Below, piece by piece: positions 42,337 to 50,921 of a stretch of 64,000 bases of DNA. Under the pieces are notes generated by a model, which did not search any database, was not told the DNA's origin, and saw only the letters and a program-made list of their open reading frames with translations. Where the stretch lies: contig DASZIL010000075.1 of NCBI GenBank assembly GCA_035949255.1, forward strand, positions 1-64,000, written 5' to 3'. Numbering within the stretch: position 1 is the first letter of the stretch; the number at the start of each line of letters is the position of its first letter. The DNA comes from GAS188 sp035949255 (GTDB lineage Bacteria; Pseudomonadota; Alphaproteobacteria; Rhizobiales; Beijerinckiaceae). The position numbers were made by a program, and so were the translations under genes.

Positions 42337-43512
42337 TCAATGCACCAGCTCGCGCATCCCCGCCTCGAGCCCCTCGAGGGTGAGCGGGAACATGCGCCCG
42401 GCGAAGAGCTCGCCGATCATGCCGATCGAATGGGTGTAGGCCCATTGTTCCCGCGGCACGGGATTGAGCCAGATGGCATGCGGATAGGTGCGGGTGACGC
42501 GCTCGAGCCAGATTTGCCCCGCCTCCTCGTTCATATGCTCGACAGAGCCGCCCGGCATGGCGACCTCATAAGGAGACATCGACGCATCGCCGACAAAAAT
42601 CACCTTGTAATCATGGGGATAGGTGTGAAGCACGTCGAAAGTCGCGGTGCGATCGTTGTGCCGCCGCCGGTTCTCCTTCCACACGTGCTCGTAAAGGCAG
42701 TTGTGAAAGTAGAAATGCTCCATGTGCTTGAACTCGGCCTTGGCGGCCGAGAACAATTCCTCGACGAGCTTGATGTGCCAATCCATCGAGCCGCCGATAT
42801 CGAAGAACAAGAGCACCTTGACGGCGTTTCGCCGCTCCGGACGCAGCCTGATGTCGAGATAGCCCTTCTCGGCCGTTCCCCTGATCGTCGTGTCGAGATC
42901 AAGCTCCTCGGCAGCTCCGGTCCGGGCGAATTTCCGCAAGCGGCGAAGGGCGATCTTGATGTTGCGCGTCCCGAGCTCGACCTCCCCGTCGAGATCCTTG
43001 AATTCGCGCTTGTCCCACACTTTCACAGCACGAAAATTGCGGTTTCCCTCCTGACCGATGCGGATGCCTTCAGGGTTGTAGCCATAAGCGCCGAAGGGCG
43101 AGGTGCCCGCCGTGCCGATCCATTTCGAGCCGCCCTGATGACGCCCCTTCTGCTCACGCAGGCGCTCGCGCAAGGTCTCCATGAGCTTGTCCCAGCCGAG
43201 CGCCTCGAGCTTTTGCCTCTCCTCCTCGGTCAGATATTTCTCCGCGAGCTTCTTCAGCCATTCGGCGGGGATTCCCGCTCCTTCGAGCGCCTGCGAAGGG
43301 CTTTCGAGCCCCTTGAACGTCGCGCCGAAGACGCGATCGAACCGGTCGAGATTGCGCTCATCCTTCACGAGGCACGTTCGGGCGAGAAAATAGAAATCCT
43401 CGACCGAGGTGCCGGCGAGGTTTTGGTCGAGCGCCTCCATCAAGGTCAGATACTCGCGCAAGGTGACCGGCACCTGCGCATCCTTGAGAGCCGTGAAGAA
43501 GGTGAGGAACAT
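42337..43512 (-). CDS. CoxE-like VWA domain protein
   Basis: The 391-residue protein starts MFLTFFTALKDAQVPVTLRE, the N-terminus of the CoxE/YehP-like VWA family, with EDFYFLARTCLVKDERNLDR following. The VWA metal site reads LLFFDIGGSMDWHIKLVEEL, so DxSxS is DIGGS, a usual variant in this family. The end has PHDYKVIFVGDASMSPYEVA and WLNPVPREQWAYTHSIGMIG. Relatives work with MoxR-type AAA ATPases in complex assembly, but no MoxR gene is adjacent here. ATG 43512 was chosen for the match of its N-terminus. Confidence 0.88.
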   Translation of the reverse strand: MFLTFFTALKDAQVPVTLREYLTLMEALDQNLAGTSVEDFYFLARTCLVKDERNLDRFDRVFGATFKGLESPSQALEGAGIPAEWLKKLAEKYLTEEERQKLEALGWDKLMETLRERLREQKGRHQGGSKWIGTAGTSPFGAYGYNPEGIRIGQEGNRNFRAVKVWDKREFKDLDGEVELGTRNIKIALRRLRKFARTGAAEELDLDTTIRGTAEKGYLDIRLRPERRNAVKVLLFFDIGGSMDWHIKLVEELFSAAKAEFKHMEHFYFHNCLYEHVWKENRRRHNDRTATFDVLHTYPHDYKVIFVGDASMSPYEVAMPGGSVEHMNEEAGQIWLERVTRTYPHAIWLNPVPREQWAYTHSIGMIGELFAGRMFPLTLEGLEAGMRELVH

Positions 43513-43562
43513 CCGCTTTTTCCATGAGTGCCGAGCGTGAGGATGTCGCCTCGCTGCCCCGG

Positions 43563-44762
43563 TCACGCCCCCTTATTGGCTCCCTCGCCCACGAGAGCGC
43601 GGGCAACGATGAGCCGCATGATCTCATTCGTCCCTTCAAGAATCTGGTGGACGCGAAGATCCCGCACGATCTTCTCGATGCCGTAGTCGGCAAGATAGCC
43701 ATAGCCGCCGAGAAGCTGCAGCGCCTCGTTGGCGACCGCAAAGCCCGCGTCCGTGCCGAAGCGCTTCGCCATGGCGCAAAGCTGCGTCGCGTTTGCGGCC
43801 TTGGCGTCGAGCGCGGCGGCCGCGCGCCACAAGAAGCTGCGGGCGGCCTCGAGCTCGGTCGCCATGTCGGCGAGCCTGAACTGCAGCGCCTGGAAATCGG
43901 CGAGTCTTTTGCCAAAAGCCTTGCGCTCGGCCATGTGGGCGAGCGCCTTGTCGAGCGCTCCTTGCGCCCCGCCGATCGAGCAGGCGGCGATGTTGAGCCG
44001 GCCGCCGTCGAGCCCGGCCATGGCGATCTTGAAGCCGATGCCCTCCTCGCCGAGGCGGTTCTCGGCCGGCACCCGACAGCTCTCGAAGATCACCTGACGG
44101 GTCGGCTGGGCATTCCAGCCCATCTTGCGTTCGTTGGCCCCAAACGACAGGCCATGCGTGTTCTTCTCCACGACGAAGGTCGAAATACCCGATGAGCCCT
44201 CGGCGCCCGTGCGCGCCATCACGACATAGATATCGGAGGCGCCGGCGCCGGAGATGAACTGCTTGACCCCGTCGAGCACATAGGCGTCACCGTCGCGGCG
44301 CGCCCGCGTCTTGAGCGCGGCGGCGTCGGAGCCCGCGCCGGGCTCGGTGAGGCAATAGCTCGAAAGGTGGTCCATGCTGACGAGGCGCGGCAGGAAACGG
44401 CGACGTTGGTCCAGGGAACCGAAACGGTCGATCATCCCGGCTGCCATATTGTGGATCGAAAGATAGGCGGCGATCGAGGGACAGCCGGTGGCGAGCGCTT
44501 CGAAAATGAGCGCCGAATCGAGGCGCGAAAGGCCGGCGCCGCCGACGTCCTCCGCGATGGTGATGCCTCCCATGCCGAGCCCGGCCGCCTTGCGCAGCAC
44601 GTCGACCGGAAAATGCTTGGTCTCGTCCCAGGTGACGGCGTGCGGGCGAAGCTCCTCGCGCGCGAAATCGCGCGCGAGTTCCGCAAGAGCGAGTTGCTCC
44701 TCGGTGAGCGAAAAACCAGGAGCTGGCTGTTGCGTCGAGTGCGCGCCCGATTTTTCGAGCAT
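43563..44762 (-). CDS. Acyl-CoA dehydrogenase (isobutyryl-CoA dehydrogenase-like)
   Basis: The 399-residue flavoprotein has GFSLTEEQLALAELARDFAR, CLTEPGAGSDAAALKTRARR, DAYVLDGVKQFISGAGASDI, and the C-terminal LQLLGGYGYLADYGIEKIVR with RDLRVHQILEGTNEIMRLIV. The glutamate in LEGTNEIM is the expected catalytic-base position for short/branched-chain members. The best analogy is isobutyryl-CoA dehydrogenase of valine breakdown, but other valine-pathway genes are absent. Start ATG 44762. It is followed after 50 bases by the VWA gene. Confidence 0.9.
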   Translation of the reverse strand: MLEKSGAHSTQQPAPGFSLTEEQLALAELARDFAREELRPHAVTWDETKHFPVDVLRKAAGLGMGGITIAEDVGGAGLSRLDSALIFEALATGCPSIAAYLSIHNMAAGMIDRFGSLDQRRRFLPRLVSMDHLSSYCLTEPGAGSDAAALKTRARRDGDAYVLDGVKQFISGAGASDIYVVMARTGAEGSSGISTFVVEKNTHGLSFGANERKMGWNAQPTRQVIFESCRVPAENRLGEEGIGFKIAMAGLDGGRLNIAACSIGGAQGALDKALAHMAERKAFGKRLADFQALQFRLADMATELEAARSFLWRAAAALDAKAANATQLCAMAKRFGTDAGFAVANEALQLLGGYGYLADYGIEKIVRDLRVHQILEGTNEIMRLIVARALVGEGANKGA

Positions 44763-44897
44763 TGGAGGCCTTGAAAAGCTGCGATCGAGGATGACTCAGG
44801 ATAGTCGCTTCGGCGAGACGCGCAATCGGGCTCGGAAGCCGGCCTCACCAGCGCCCGGCGGGGCTTGGCTCGTCGTAAGCGCGGCTGCTCCGGCGGA

Positions 44898-45461
44898 TCA
44901 GGGGGTGCGGCTCGACGCCTGCGTCGGCTCGAGCGTTGCCTGGACGACGGCGTCGGGCCCGAATTCATCGGCGGAGTTGACCGACAAAATCTGGGCGAGG
45001 CGATTGCGCGCCCGGTTGACTCGGCTTTTCACCGTGCCGACCGCGCAATTGCAAATGGCCGCGACCTCTTCATACGACATGCCCGACCCCCCGATCAGGA
45101 TCAGCACCTCGCGCTGGCTGGGCGGGAGCTGCATGAGGGCTGCGCGAAAATCCTGAAGGTCCATATGGCCGTTCTGGGCCGGCATGCTGGCGAGCCTTCC
45201 CGCCATCTGCCCGTCGGCATCCTCGATCTCGCGCCGACGTTTGCGAAAATCCGAATAGAAGGCGTTGCGCAGGATGGTGAAGAGCCAGGCTGAGAGATTC
45301 GTGCCCTCGACGAAGCTCGAAAGATTAGCCCAGGCCTTCATCAGCGTTTCTTGCACGAGATCATCAGCTCGTTCCGCATTGCCGCAGAGCGAGAGCGCGA
45401 AGGCCCGCAAGCTGGGTATCGCGCGGACGAGATCGTCCTTCAATTTATCGTGCGCGGCCAT
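44898..45461 (-). CDS. ecfG: General stress response sigma factor EcfG
   Basis: The 187-residue sigma factor belongs to the ECF15 group, the alphaproteobacterial general stress sigma. Region 2 reads LRAFALSLCGNAERADDLVQ then ETLMKAWANL and FTILRNAFYSDFRKRRREIE; region 4 reads MQLPPSQREVLILIGGSGMS then YEEVAAICNCAVGTVKSRVN. The ATG at 45461 is preferred over a GTG one codon upstream. It overlaps nepR by 17 bases. Normally it is held by NepR and freed when phosphorylated PhyR binds NepR. phyR is not next to it here. Confidence 0.95.
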   Translation of the reverse strand: MAAHDKLKDDLVRAIPSLRAFALSLCGNAERADDLVQETLMKAWANLSSFVEGTNLSAWLFTILRNAFYSDFRKRRREIEDADGQMAGRLASMPAQNGHMDLQDFRAALMQLPPSQREVLILIGGSGMSYEEVAAICNCAVGTVKSRVNRARNRLAQILSVNSADEFGPDAVVQATLEPTQASSRTP

Positions 45462-45714
45462 CACCGCCGCCCTGACTCGCCTTCAACCGGTCGAGCAATT
45501 CCGTGAACCTTTGAGGGACTTTCTCTTGGAGCGTTGCCGCATAGGCTTCATGCAAGGAACGTTCGATGAAGCGCTCCATCTGCGGTCGCTCCCATGAACC
45601 GACTTTCGAGGACCGTCTCATGTGATCACGCATCGAGGAAGCCGCCCGCTTGGCAGCCTTCGAAGTCGCTTCCTCGCTCCTCTGTCCCGCATTCGCTTGC
45701 CGCTCGTTGCTCAT
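45445..45714 (-). CDS. nepR: Anti-sigma factor NepR
   Basis: The 89-residue protein is small and charged, with the NepR core RFIERSLHEAYAATLQEKVP then QRFTELLDRLKAS, corresponding to the two helices that wrap around EcfG or PhyR-SL. The N-terminal 45 residues are basic and disordered. ATG 45714 is used. It lies directly before ecfG with overlap, the classic arrangement, and behind an EcfG-type promoter, so the pair should be autoregulated. Sequence similarity in this family is low, so context carries part of the call. Confidence 0.85.
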   Translation of the reverse strand: MSNERQANAGQRSEEATSKAAKRAASSMRDHMRRSSKVGSWERPQMERFIERSLHEAYAATLQEKVPQRFTELLDRLKASQGGGDGRAR

Positions 45715-45769
45715 CCGCCACCAACCCTTGTTCCGCCGCTCAAGGGCCGCGGACCGCTCATGTGGATGC

Positions 45770-45795
45770 AACGTGGCGATGGCTTAAGCGGTTCC
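45770..45795 (-). promoter_or_regulatory. EcfG-dependent promoter of nepR-ecfG
   Basis: On the minus strand GGAAC (45795-45791) is followed after exactly 17 bases by CGTT (45773-45770). This is the EcfG consensus GGAAC-N16/17-CGTT. It lies about 55 bases upstream of the nepR ATG, which is ideal placement. Confidence 0.8.
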
Positions 45796-45846
45796 TCTTG
45801 AGCCTGACGGCTTCAACTGGCGGGCCGTCACGCGCTAGCCCTTGAT

Positions 45847-45866
45847 CGAGCATGATTTTTTGAAGC
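45847..45866. repeat. GCATGAT repeat, short fragment
   Basis: CGAGCATGATTTTTTGAAGC is a single arm of the dispersed palindrome family; the complementary arm is not evident. Confidence 0.45.
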
Positions 45867-46063
45867 CCGGCTGCATTTCCAGGGCATGCCGTGAGTTTCG
45901 AAATTTAAAAGATTGAGGTCAGAGACGGAAAAAAGAGGCGGATCGGGCCAATAAACGCGTTCGGCCTGTGCGTTTTTTTAAATTTTCAGAGCTGAGCCTG
46001 CGGAAAAATCACGCTCGATATTCGCTTTGGCGCGTGATCGTCTCGGCTGAAATACCGAGAAAA

Positions 46064-46096
46064 GCAAAAGCCGAACGATTTCGTTCGGCTTTTTGG
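46064..46096. terminator. Rho-independent terminator, ctpA side
   Basis: AAAAGCCGAACGA and TCGTTCGGCTTTTT form a perfect stem with a very short loop and flanking A/T runs. On the minus strand it follows ctpA by about 75 bases; it can also act in the other direction. Confidence 0.88.
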
Positions 46097-46169
46097 GCTT
46101 GTGCTGCTTGCCCTGCGCGGGCCGAAGCGCCCGGACCCGCGAGAAGGACCCCGTTTCCCGGAAACGAGA

Positions 46170-47510
46170 TCAGTTCTCCTTGGTTTCCGCCTTCGGCGGC
46201 TCGCTCGTCGCAGGCTCGGTCTTGGTGATCGCCTTGCCGCGCAGGAGATCGAGCGCGGCGGTGAGCTGCGTATCCTTCGCGGGATCCGTCGCCACATAGG
46301 CTTGCGAGGCCGACAAATCCTCGCCCTTGTCGTTCGACAGATGGCCGCGCAGGCTCGCCTCGCCCTTCGCCTCATCCTTGCCCTTCAGCTCGTCCGGGAT
46401 GGCTTCGAGCACCTTGATGTCCGGCTCGATGCCTTTCGCCTGTATCGAGCGGCCGGACGGCGTGTAGTAACGCGCCGTGGTGAGGCGGATCGCCGCGTCA
46501 TTGCCGACCGGGATGATGGTCTGCACCGAGCCCTTGCCGAAGGAGCGCGTGCCGAGAAGCGTCGCACGCTTGTGATCCTGAAGGGCACCGGCGACGATCT
46601 CCGAAGCGGAAGCCGAGCCGCCGTTGATGAGCACCACGAGCCGCTTGCCCTTGGTGACATCGCTATGGCGCGCATCCCAACGCTTCGTGTCCTCCGGGTT
46701 GCGGCCCCGCGTCGAGACGATCTCACCCTTGTCGAGGAAAGTGTCGCAGACGCCGATCGCCTGATCGAGCAAGCCGCCCGGATCATTTCGCAGATCGAGC
46801 ACATAACCCTTGAGCTTGTCCTCGCCGACATCCTTCTTCAGGCTATCGAGGGCGTTGCGCAGATTCTCGGTCGTCTGCTCGTTGAACTGTGTGATCTGGA
46901 CGTAGCCGACATCGTCCTCCTGATGGAACTTCACGCTCTTGACCTGGATGATCTCGCGCGTGAGCTTCAGCTCCAGCGGGTCCTTGCGATCCTTGCGCAC
47001 GATGGTCAGCTTGACGGAGGTCTTGACCGCCCCGCGCATCTTGTCGACCGCCTGGTTCAAGGTGAGGCCTTGCACCGCATCGCCGTCGATTTGCGTGATG
47101 ATGTCGCCGGACAAAATGCCCGCGCGTGAAGCCGGCGTATCGGCGATGGGCGAGATGACCTTGATCAGCCCGTCCTCCATCGTGACCTCGATGCCGAGGC
47201 CGCCGAACTCGCCCTTGGTGTTGACCTGCATGTCGCGGAAGCTTTTCGCGTCCATGTAGCTCGAATGCGGGTCGAGCGACGTGAGCATGCCGTTGATGGC
47301 GGCCTCGACGAGTTTTCCGTCGTCCGGCTTCTCGACATAATCGGAGCGGATGCGCTCGAAGACGTCGCCGAAAAGATTGAGCTGCCGATAAGTGTCTCCG
47401 GCGGAGGCGGCTTGCGCCGGCTCGCTGGCGAGGAAACGCGTTTCAAGGCCGAGCGTCGCAGCGCCCGCGCCGAACATCGCGCCCAGGAGAAGAAGTGAGG
47501 ACTTGCGCAT
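46170..47510 (-). CDS. ctpA: Carboxy-terminal processing protease CtpA (S41)
   Basis: The 446-residue periplasmic serine protease starts with a signal anchor (SSLLLLGAMFGAGAATLGLE). It has a PDZ domain (GGLGIEVTMEDGLIKVISPI then ADTPASRAGILSGDIITQID), VLDLRNDPGGLLDQAIGV and the nucleophile motif VVLINGGSASASEIVAGALQ with the general-base lysine in TRSFGKGSVQT. The tail is Glu/Lys/Pro-rich. It trims peptidoglycan hydrolases or other envelope proteins in relatives. ATG overlaps the envC stop by one base (TGATG), so expression is coupled. Confidence 0.96.
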   Translation of the reverse strand: MRKSSLLLLGAMFGAGAATLGLETRFLASEPAQAASAGDTYRQLNLFGDVFERIRSDYVEKPDDGKLVEAAINGMLTSLDPHSSYMDAKSFRDMQVNTKGEFGGLGIEVTMEDGLIKVISPIADTPASRAGILSGDIITQIDGDAVQGLTLNQAVDKMRGAVKTSVKLTIVRKDRKDPLELKLTREIIQVKSVKFHQEDDVGYVQITQFNEQTTENLRNALDSLKKDVGEDKLKGYVLDLRNDPGGLLDQAIGVCDTFLDKGEIVSTRGRNPEDTKRWDARHSDVTKGKRLVVLINGGSASASEIVAGALQDHKRATLLGTRSFGKGSVQTIIPVGNDAAIRLTTARYYTPSGRSIQAKGIEPDIKVLEAIPDELKGKDEAKGEASLRGHLSNDKGEDLSASQAYVATDPAKDTQLTAALDLLRGKAITKTEPATSEPPKAETKEN

Positions 47511-48952
47511 CAGCCGCGAACCTTCCGTTGGTCAGTCTTGGCCCACCATGGGCCGGGGTTGATCGCCGAACCGTCCTTGCGGAACTCGACGTAGAGAACA
47601 GGGCCAGCTGATGTGGTCTTCGCCACTTCAGTGGTCAACAGATTTCCGTCGCCCATTTCGCCGATGGGCTCCCCAGCGAGCACCGGCTGCCCCGTCGCCA
47701 CGTCGATATGACCCAGACCGGCAAGGACGATATGATAGCCGTTACCGGCATTGATGATCAAGAGTTGTCCGTAACCCCTGAACGGCCCCGCATGGGCCAC
47801 GATACCCTCGCTGGGCGACGATACGACCGCGCCGGGACGCGTGGTGATGGACACTCCCCTTGCCTGCCCCGTCACCTCATCGGGCTCACCATAGTCACGA
47901 AAAATTGAGCCCGCCACGGGGAGCGGCAAGAGGCCGCGCGCCTCCGCGAAGCTGACCTTCGGGGCAAGACGCGTCGGCTCCTTGAGGCTCGCGGCCGTGA
48001 AACTGTTCTGTGTCGAGACCGCGAGCGCCTCGGCGGCTTTGCGGTCCTCGGCGGCGCGCTTCTCGCTCTGGGCGATGTCATTATCGAGGCTCGCCAGGAA
48101 ATCACGCAGATTTTTGGCCCGCTGGGCGAGCGCGGCCGCGTGCTTGGCGGCCTCTCCGAGCGCCAATTCATCGGTGGCCAGGCTCGCCTGGCGCGCCTCG
48201 ATGAGAGCGGAAAGCCGCGTGCGCCCCTCACGCAGCTCGGCGAGATCGGAATTCAGCCCATCGCGCTCGGCGGTGATCTCCTGGCGCAGGCGCACGAGAT
48301 CGGCGAGGTCGCCCGCGAGCGTGCGCGCCTCGTCGCGCAATTGCGGCAAAACGGCGCCAAGCGACATCGAGGCGCGAACCGCGACGAGAATATCCTGCGA
48401 GCTGACGATCACGGCGGGCGGCGGCTTGCCGCCGATGCGCTGCAAGGCCGCCAGCACATGGCCCATCAGCTCGCGCCGCCCGTCGAGCGAGGCCTTGAGC
48501 GCCTGCTCCTGAGCCACCTCCCTGGCAAGCCGCGCCTCGGCGTCGCTCGCGCGTTCCTCCAGAGCCCGCACCCTGTCGGCGGCCGCGATGAGATCGCGCC
48601 TGAGTTTCTCGCGATCCGCCTTCAAGGCGGCGATCTCCTCCTCGATCTTCTGGCGCTCGGCGTCCGACTGCTGGAGGGATTGCTCGACACCTTGCAATTC
48701 GCGCAGGCGCTCGTCGCGCTCCTTGATCTTGCGATCGGCCGGATCATTCGCCGCTGGAACCTGGGTCACATTCGAATTCGGGCTCGGATTGGGGCTCGTA
48801 TTATCGGCGGCGAGCACGGGGCTGAGGCCGAGACAGGAGGCGAGGGACGCAGCCGCGGCCATGCCGGCCATGAAGGCCGCATGGCGAACGCCCTTGCGGC
48901 AACCCAAATCCGGGCTTGCCAAATCCGGGCTTGCCAAATCTGCGCCAACCAT
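47510..48952 (-). CDS. envC: EnvC-like murein hydrolase activator (degenerate LytM domain)
   Basis: The 480-residue protein has a signal peptide (AAASLASCLGLSPVLAADNT), long coiled coils (DERLRELQGVEQSLQQSDAE to about residue 330) and a C-terminal M23/LytM domain. The domain lacks the catalytic zinc ligands: the HxGxD position reads ARGVSIT and the second HxH reads GLGHID, as in E. coli EnvC, an amidase activator controlled by FtsEX. ATG 48952 is chosen for GGAAGG upstream; the same frame is open to 49039. Residues near 5-16 come from a 15-base tandem repeat (LASPDLASPDLG). It fits an FtsEX-EnvC septal system, with ftsEX at 29-31 kb. Confidence 0.9.
   Translation of the reverse strand: MVGADLASPDLASPDLGCRKGVRHAAFMAGMAAAASLASCLGLSPVLAADNTSPNPSPNSNVTQVPAANDPADRKIKERDERLRELQGVEQSLQQSDAERQKIEEEIAALKADREKLRRDLIAAADRVRALEERASDAEARLAREVAQEQALKASLDGRRELMGHVLAALQRIGGKPPPAVIVSSQDILVAVRASMSLGAVLPQLRDEARTLAGDLADLVRLRQEITAERDGLNSDLAELREGRTRLSALIEARQASLATDELALGEAAKHAAALAQRAKNLRDFLASLDNDIAQSEKRAAEDRKAAEALAVSTQNSFTAASLKEPTRLAPKVSFAEARGLLPLPVAGSIFRDYGEPDEVTGQARGVSITTRPGAVVSSPSEGIVAHAGPFRGYGQLLIINAGNGYHIVLAGLGHIDVATGQPVLAGEPIGEMGDGNLLTTEVAKTTSAGPVLYVEFRKDGSAINPGPWWAKTDQRKVRG
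48904..48941. repeat. 15-base tandem repeat in the envC 5' end
   Basis: AAATCCGGGCTTGCC occurs twice in a row (48906-48935), with a third, diverged partial copy, encoding a duplicated ASPDL in the N-terminal region before the signal peptide. Confidence 0.8.
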
Positions 48953-49086
48953 GCGTTCCTTCCGGAGGCGAACCTCCCCGGCGCGTGCTCCAGCCCGAGC
49001 CTCTTCCCCGACCGGAAGGATCTGGCGCCGCATGAACATCCTGAGCTATCCTATCGGATACCGGCCCTCGACTTCAAAGCACGGTG

Positions 49087-49566
49087 TCAGGGCCGATGAT
49101 AAGGGTGGCCCAACCGGATGGTCAGCGCCCGATAAATCTGCTCCAGAAGCACTATTCTGACGAGCTGATGCGGCAAAGTCATGGCCCCGAAAGATATCGT
49201 CCCGCCCGTCGCCCCCACATCCTTGCGCGCGAGGCCGTCCGCACCGCCGATAAGGAAGGCGAGGACTTTTGCTCCGCGGGCGCGATGCTTCCCGAGAAGC
49301 TCCGCGAATTCCGCACTGGTCAGGCTCGCGCCGCGCTCATCGAGCGCGATGCGCAAAGCCCCTTCGCTTTTCGCGGCAAGGCCTTCCCCTTCCTCGCGCC
49401 GGCGCGAGGACCCGTCCCGCGCGCGGCTTTCGGCGATCTCGATCACGCTCGGGCCCGAAAATCCGAGCTTTGGAGCCAATTCGCCCGCGCGCTCGAGATA
49501 GCGCTCGGCCAACTGCCTCTCGGGGCCTGCTTTCAGGCGCCCGACGGCGCAGATGACGAGCTTCAA
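49087..49566 (-). CDS. rlmH: 23S rRNA (pseudouridine1915-N3)-methyltransferase RlmH
   Basis: RlmH methylates pseudouridine 1915 in helix 69 of 23S rRNA. The 159-residue SPOUT enzyme has LVICAVGRLKAGPERQLAER, LDERGASLTSAEFAELL, FLIGGADGLARKD and the C-terminal trefoil knot SFGAMTLPHQLVRIVLLEQI then YRALTIRLGHPYHR. The start is a TTG at 49566. It follows rsfS by 18 bases and precedes envC, an order conserved in Rhizobiales. Confidence 0.96.
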   Translation of the reverse strand: MKLVICAVGRLKAGPERQLAERYLERAGELAPKLGFSGPSVIEIAESRARDGSSRRREEGEGLAAKSEGALRIALDERGASLTSAEFAELLGKHRARGAKVLAFLIGGADGLARKDVGATGGTISFGAMTLPHQLVRIVLLEQIYRALTIRLGHPYHRP

Positions 49567-49584
49567 CGGGGCATCCGCGCCGGC

Positions 49585-50040
49585 TCAGGCGCGAGCGCGT
49601 TCCGCGGCCTCGGAGGGGCGATCCTGCCCCCACATCTTCTCGAGGTTGTAGAAGGCGCGGATTTCCGGCCGGAAGATATGAACCACGAGATCACCGGCAT
49701 CGATCAGCACCCAATCGCATAAGGGCAGGCCCTCGACGCTCACCGACCCATGCCCTGCCTCCTTGAAGGCGCGGATCAGCGCGTCGGCGATCGCGCCCAC
49801 ATGTCGTTGGGAACGACCGGAGGCTATGATCATCGCGTCGGCGATCGAGGTTTTGCCGGTAAGGTCGATATCGACGACCGCTTCGGCCTTCATGTCGTCC
49901 AGCACGGTGAGGGCGACGGGGAGGAGATCGACGGCCGGCGTCAACGCCTCGGCGGTGATCTCGGTGAGCGGTTGAACCGCCTCACTTCTCGCTTGATGGA
50001 ACAGCGCCAGATTCCTTTCTCTTTGGCGGACCCAAATCAA
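49585..50040 (-). CDS. rsfS: Ribosomal silencing factor RsfS
   Basis: RsfS binds ribosomal protein uL14 and blocks subunit joining during starvation. The conserved core is LDDMKAEAVVDIDLTGKTSI, ADAMIIASGRSQRHVGAIAD and GDLVVHIFRPEIRAFYNLEK. The start is uncertain: no ATG precedes the core, and the frame opens with a TTG at 50040 (151 residues), about 25-30 residues longer than many relatives; other non-ATG starts within the first 35 codons are possible. It lies between nadD and rlmH. Confidence 0.9.
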   Translation of the reverse strand: MIWVRQRERNLALFHQARSEAVQPLTEITAEALTPAVDLLPVALTVLDDMKAEAVVDIDLTGKTSIADAMIIASGRSQRHVGAIADALIRAFKEAGHGSVSVEGLPLCDWVLIDAGDLVVHIFRPEIRAFYNLEKMWGQDRPSEAAERARA

Positions 50041-50200
50041 CGGTAGCCCTAGTGTGGCGCTTTAATCGTTGCTTTTCAATTGCCGTTGGGTGACAAAAGG
50101 ATGAAGCTTTTGGCGTAGTGCCTCTTGGCTTTCGCCCCCCTTTACAACTCCTTCCTTCCCCATAAAATGTCAGCAAAACAACGCCCTAACACGCGTGAAC

Positions 50201-50803
50201 TCAGCGCCCCAGCTCGCGCGCCCTGAGTGCGGTCGAAGACAGGCTCGACCTGCGCCCATGCAAGTAAACCCAGGCAGGTGGGCTTCGTTCCGCGAGCGTC
50301 GGGGCCGCTGATTCGGGGATGCGGAAGCGCGAGAGCGCCTGCGCGGCGGGTGAATGCAAGGCCCGATGCGTCGCACCCGGCCGGTCGATGACGGCCATCG
50401 GCACGAGATCGGCGATGGCACGCCAGCGACGCCAGAGGTGGAAGCTTGCGAGATTGTCTCCGCCCATGATCCAGACGAAGCGAAGCAAGGGGAGCCGCGC
50501 GGTCAGTGCCGCGATGGTGTCGACCGTCATATCGGAGCCGAGCGCCGCCTCGAGCCCCGTCACATCGATGCGCGGGTGGGTCATGATCGATCGCGTCTCC
50601 GCAAGCCGAGCTTCGAGCGAAGGCAAGCCGTCGTGGTTCTTCAAGGGATTTCCCGGCGTCACGAGCAGCCAAAGGCGGTCGAGCGCAAGGCGCCGCAAGG
50701 CCATCAGCGCCACGTGCCGATGACCCTCATGGGGTGGATTGAAGCTGCCGCCGTAAAGGCCTATTCGCTGGCCCGCGCCATGAGGTGGGAAGCTCGGGAT
50801 CAT
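50201..50803 (-). CDS. nadD: Nicotinate-nucleotide adenylyltransferase
   Basis: NadD makes nicotinate adenine dinucleotide from nicotinate mononucleotide and ATP. The 200-residue product has GLYGGSFNPPHEGHRHVALM (the HxGH nucleotidyltransferase motif), LLVTPGNPLKNHDGL, FVWIMGGDNLASFHLWRRWR and the ISSTxxR-like SLSSTALRAREL near the end. ATG 50803. About 160 bases separate it from rsfS. It follows proA by 118 bases on the same strand. Confidence 0.96.
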   Translation of the reverse strand: MIPSFPPHGAGQRIGLYGGSFNPPHEGHRHVALMALRRLALDRLWLLVTPGNPLKNHDGLPSLEARLAETRSIMTHPRIDVTGLEAALGSDMTVDTIAALTARLPLLRFVWIMGGDNLASFHLWRRWRAIADLVPMAVIDRPGATHRALHSPAAQALSRFRIPESAAPTLAERSPPAWVYLHGRRSSLSSTALRARELGR

Positions 50804-50921
50804 AGGACGCCGGCGCGCCCGACCCGCCTTGCTTTGAAAAGCCGTTCTTTACGCCTTGGCGAGGCGCGTTCAGCCCTTTTCAAGCACGAAGCGACGAAGT
50901 CCGCAGGAGGCGCGGGGCTGC

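Larger units (their letters stand above)
45715..46169. other. Intergenic region upstream of nepR
   Basis: About 455 bases without a gene. It carries the EcfG promoter (45770-45795), a partial GCATGAT repeat (45847-45866), an AT-rich stretch (45895-45990) and the ctpA terminator (46064-46096). In many relatives phyR is divergent here; it is absent. Confidence 0.7.
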
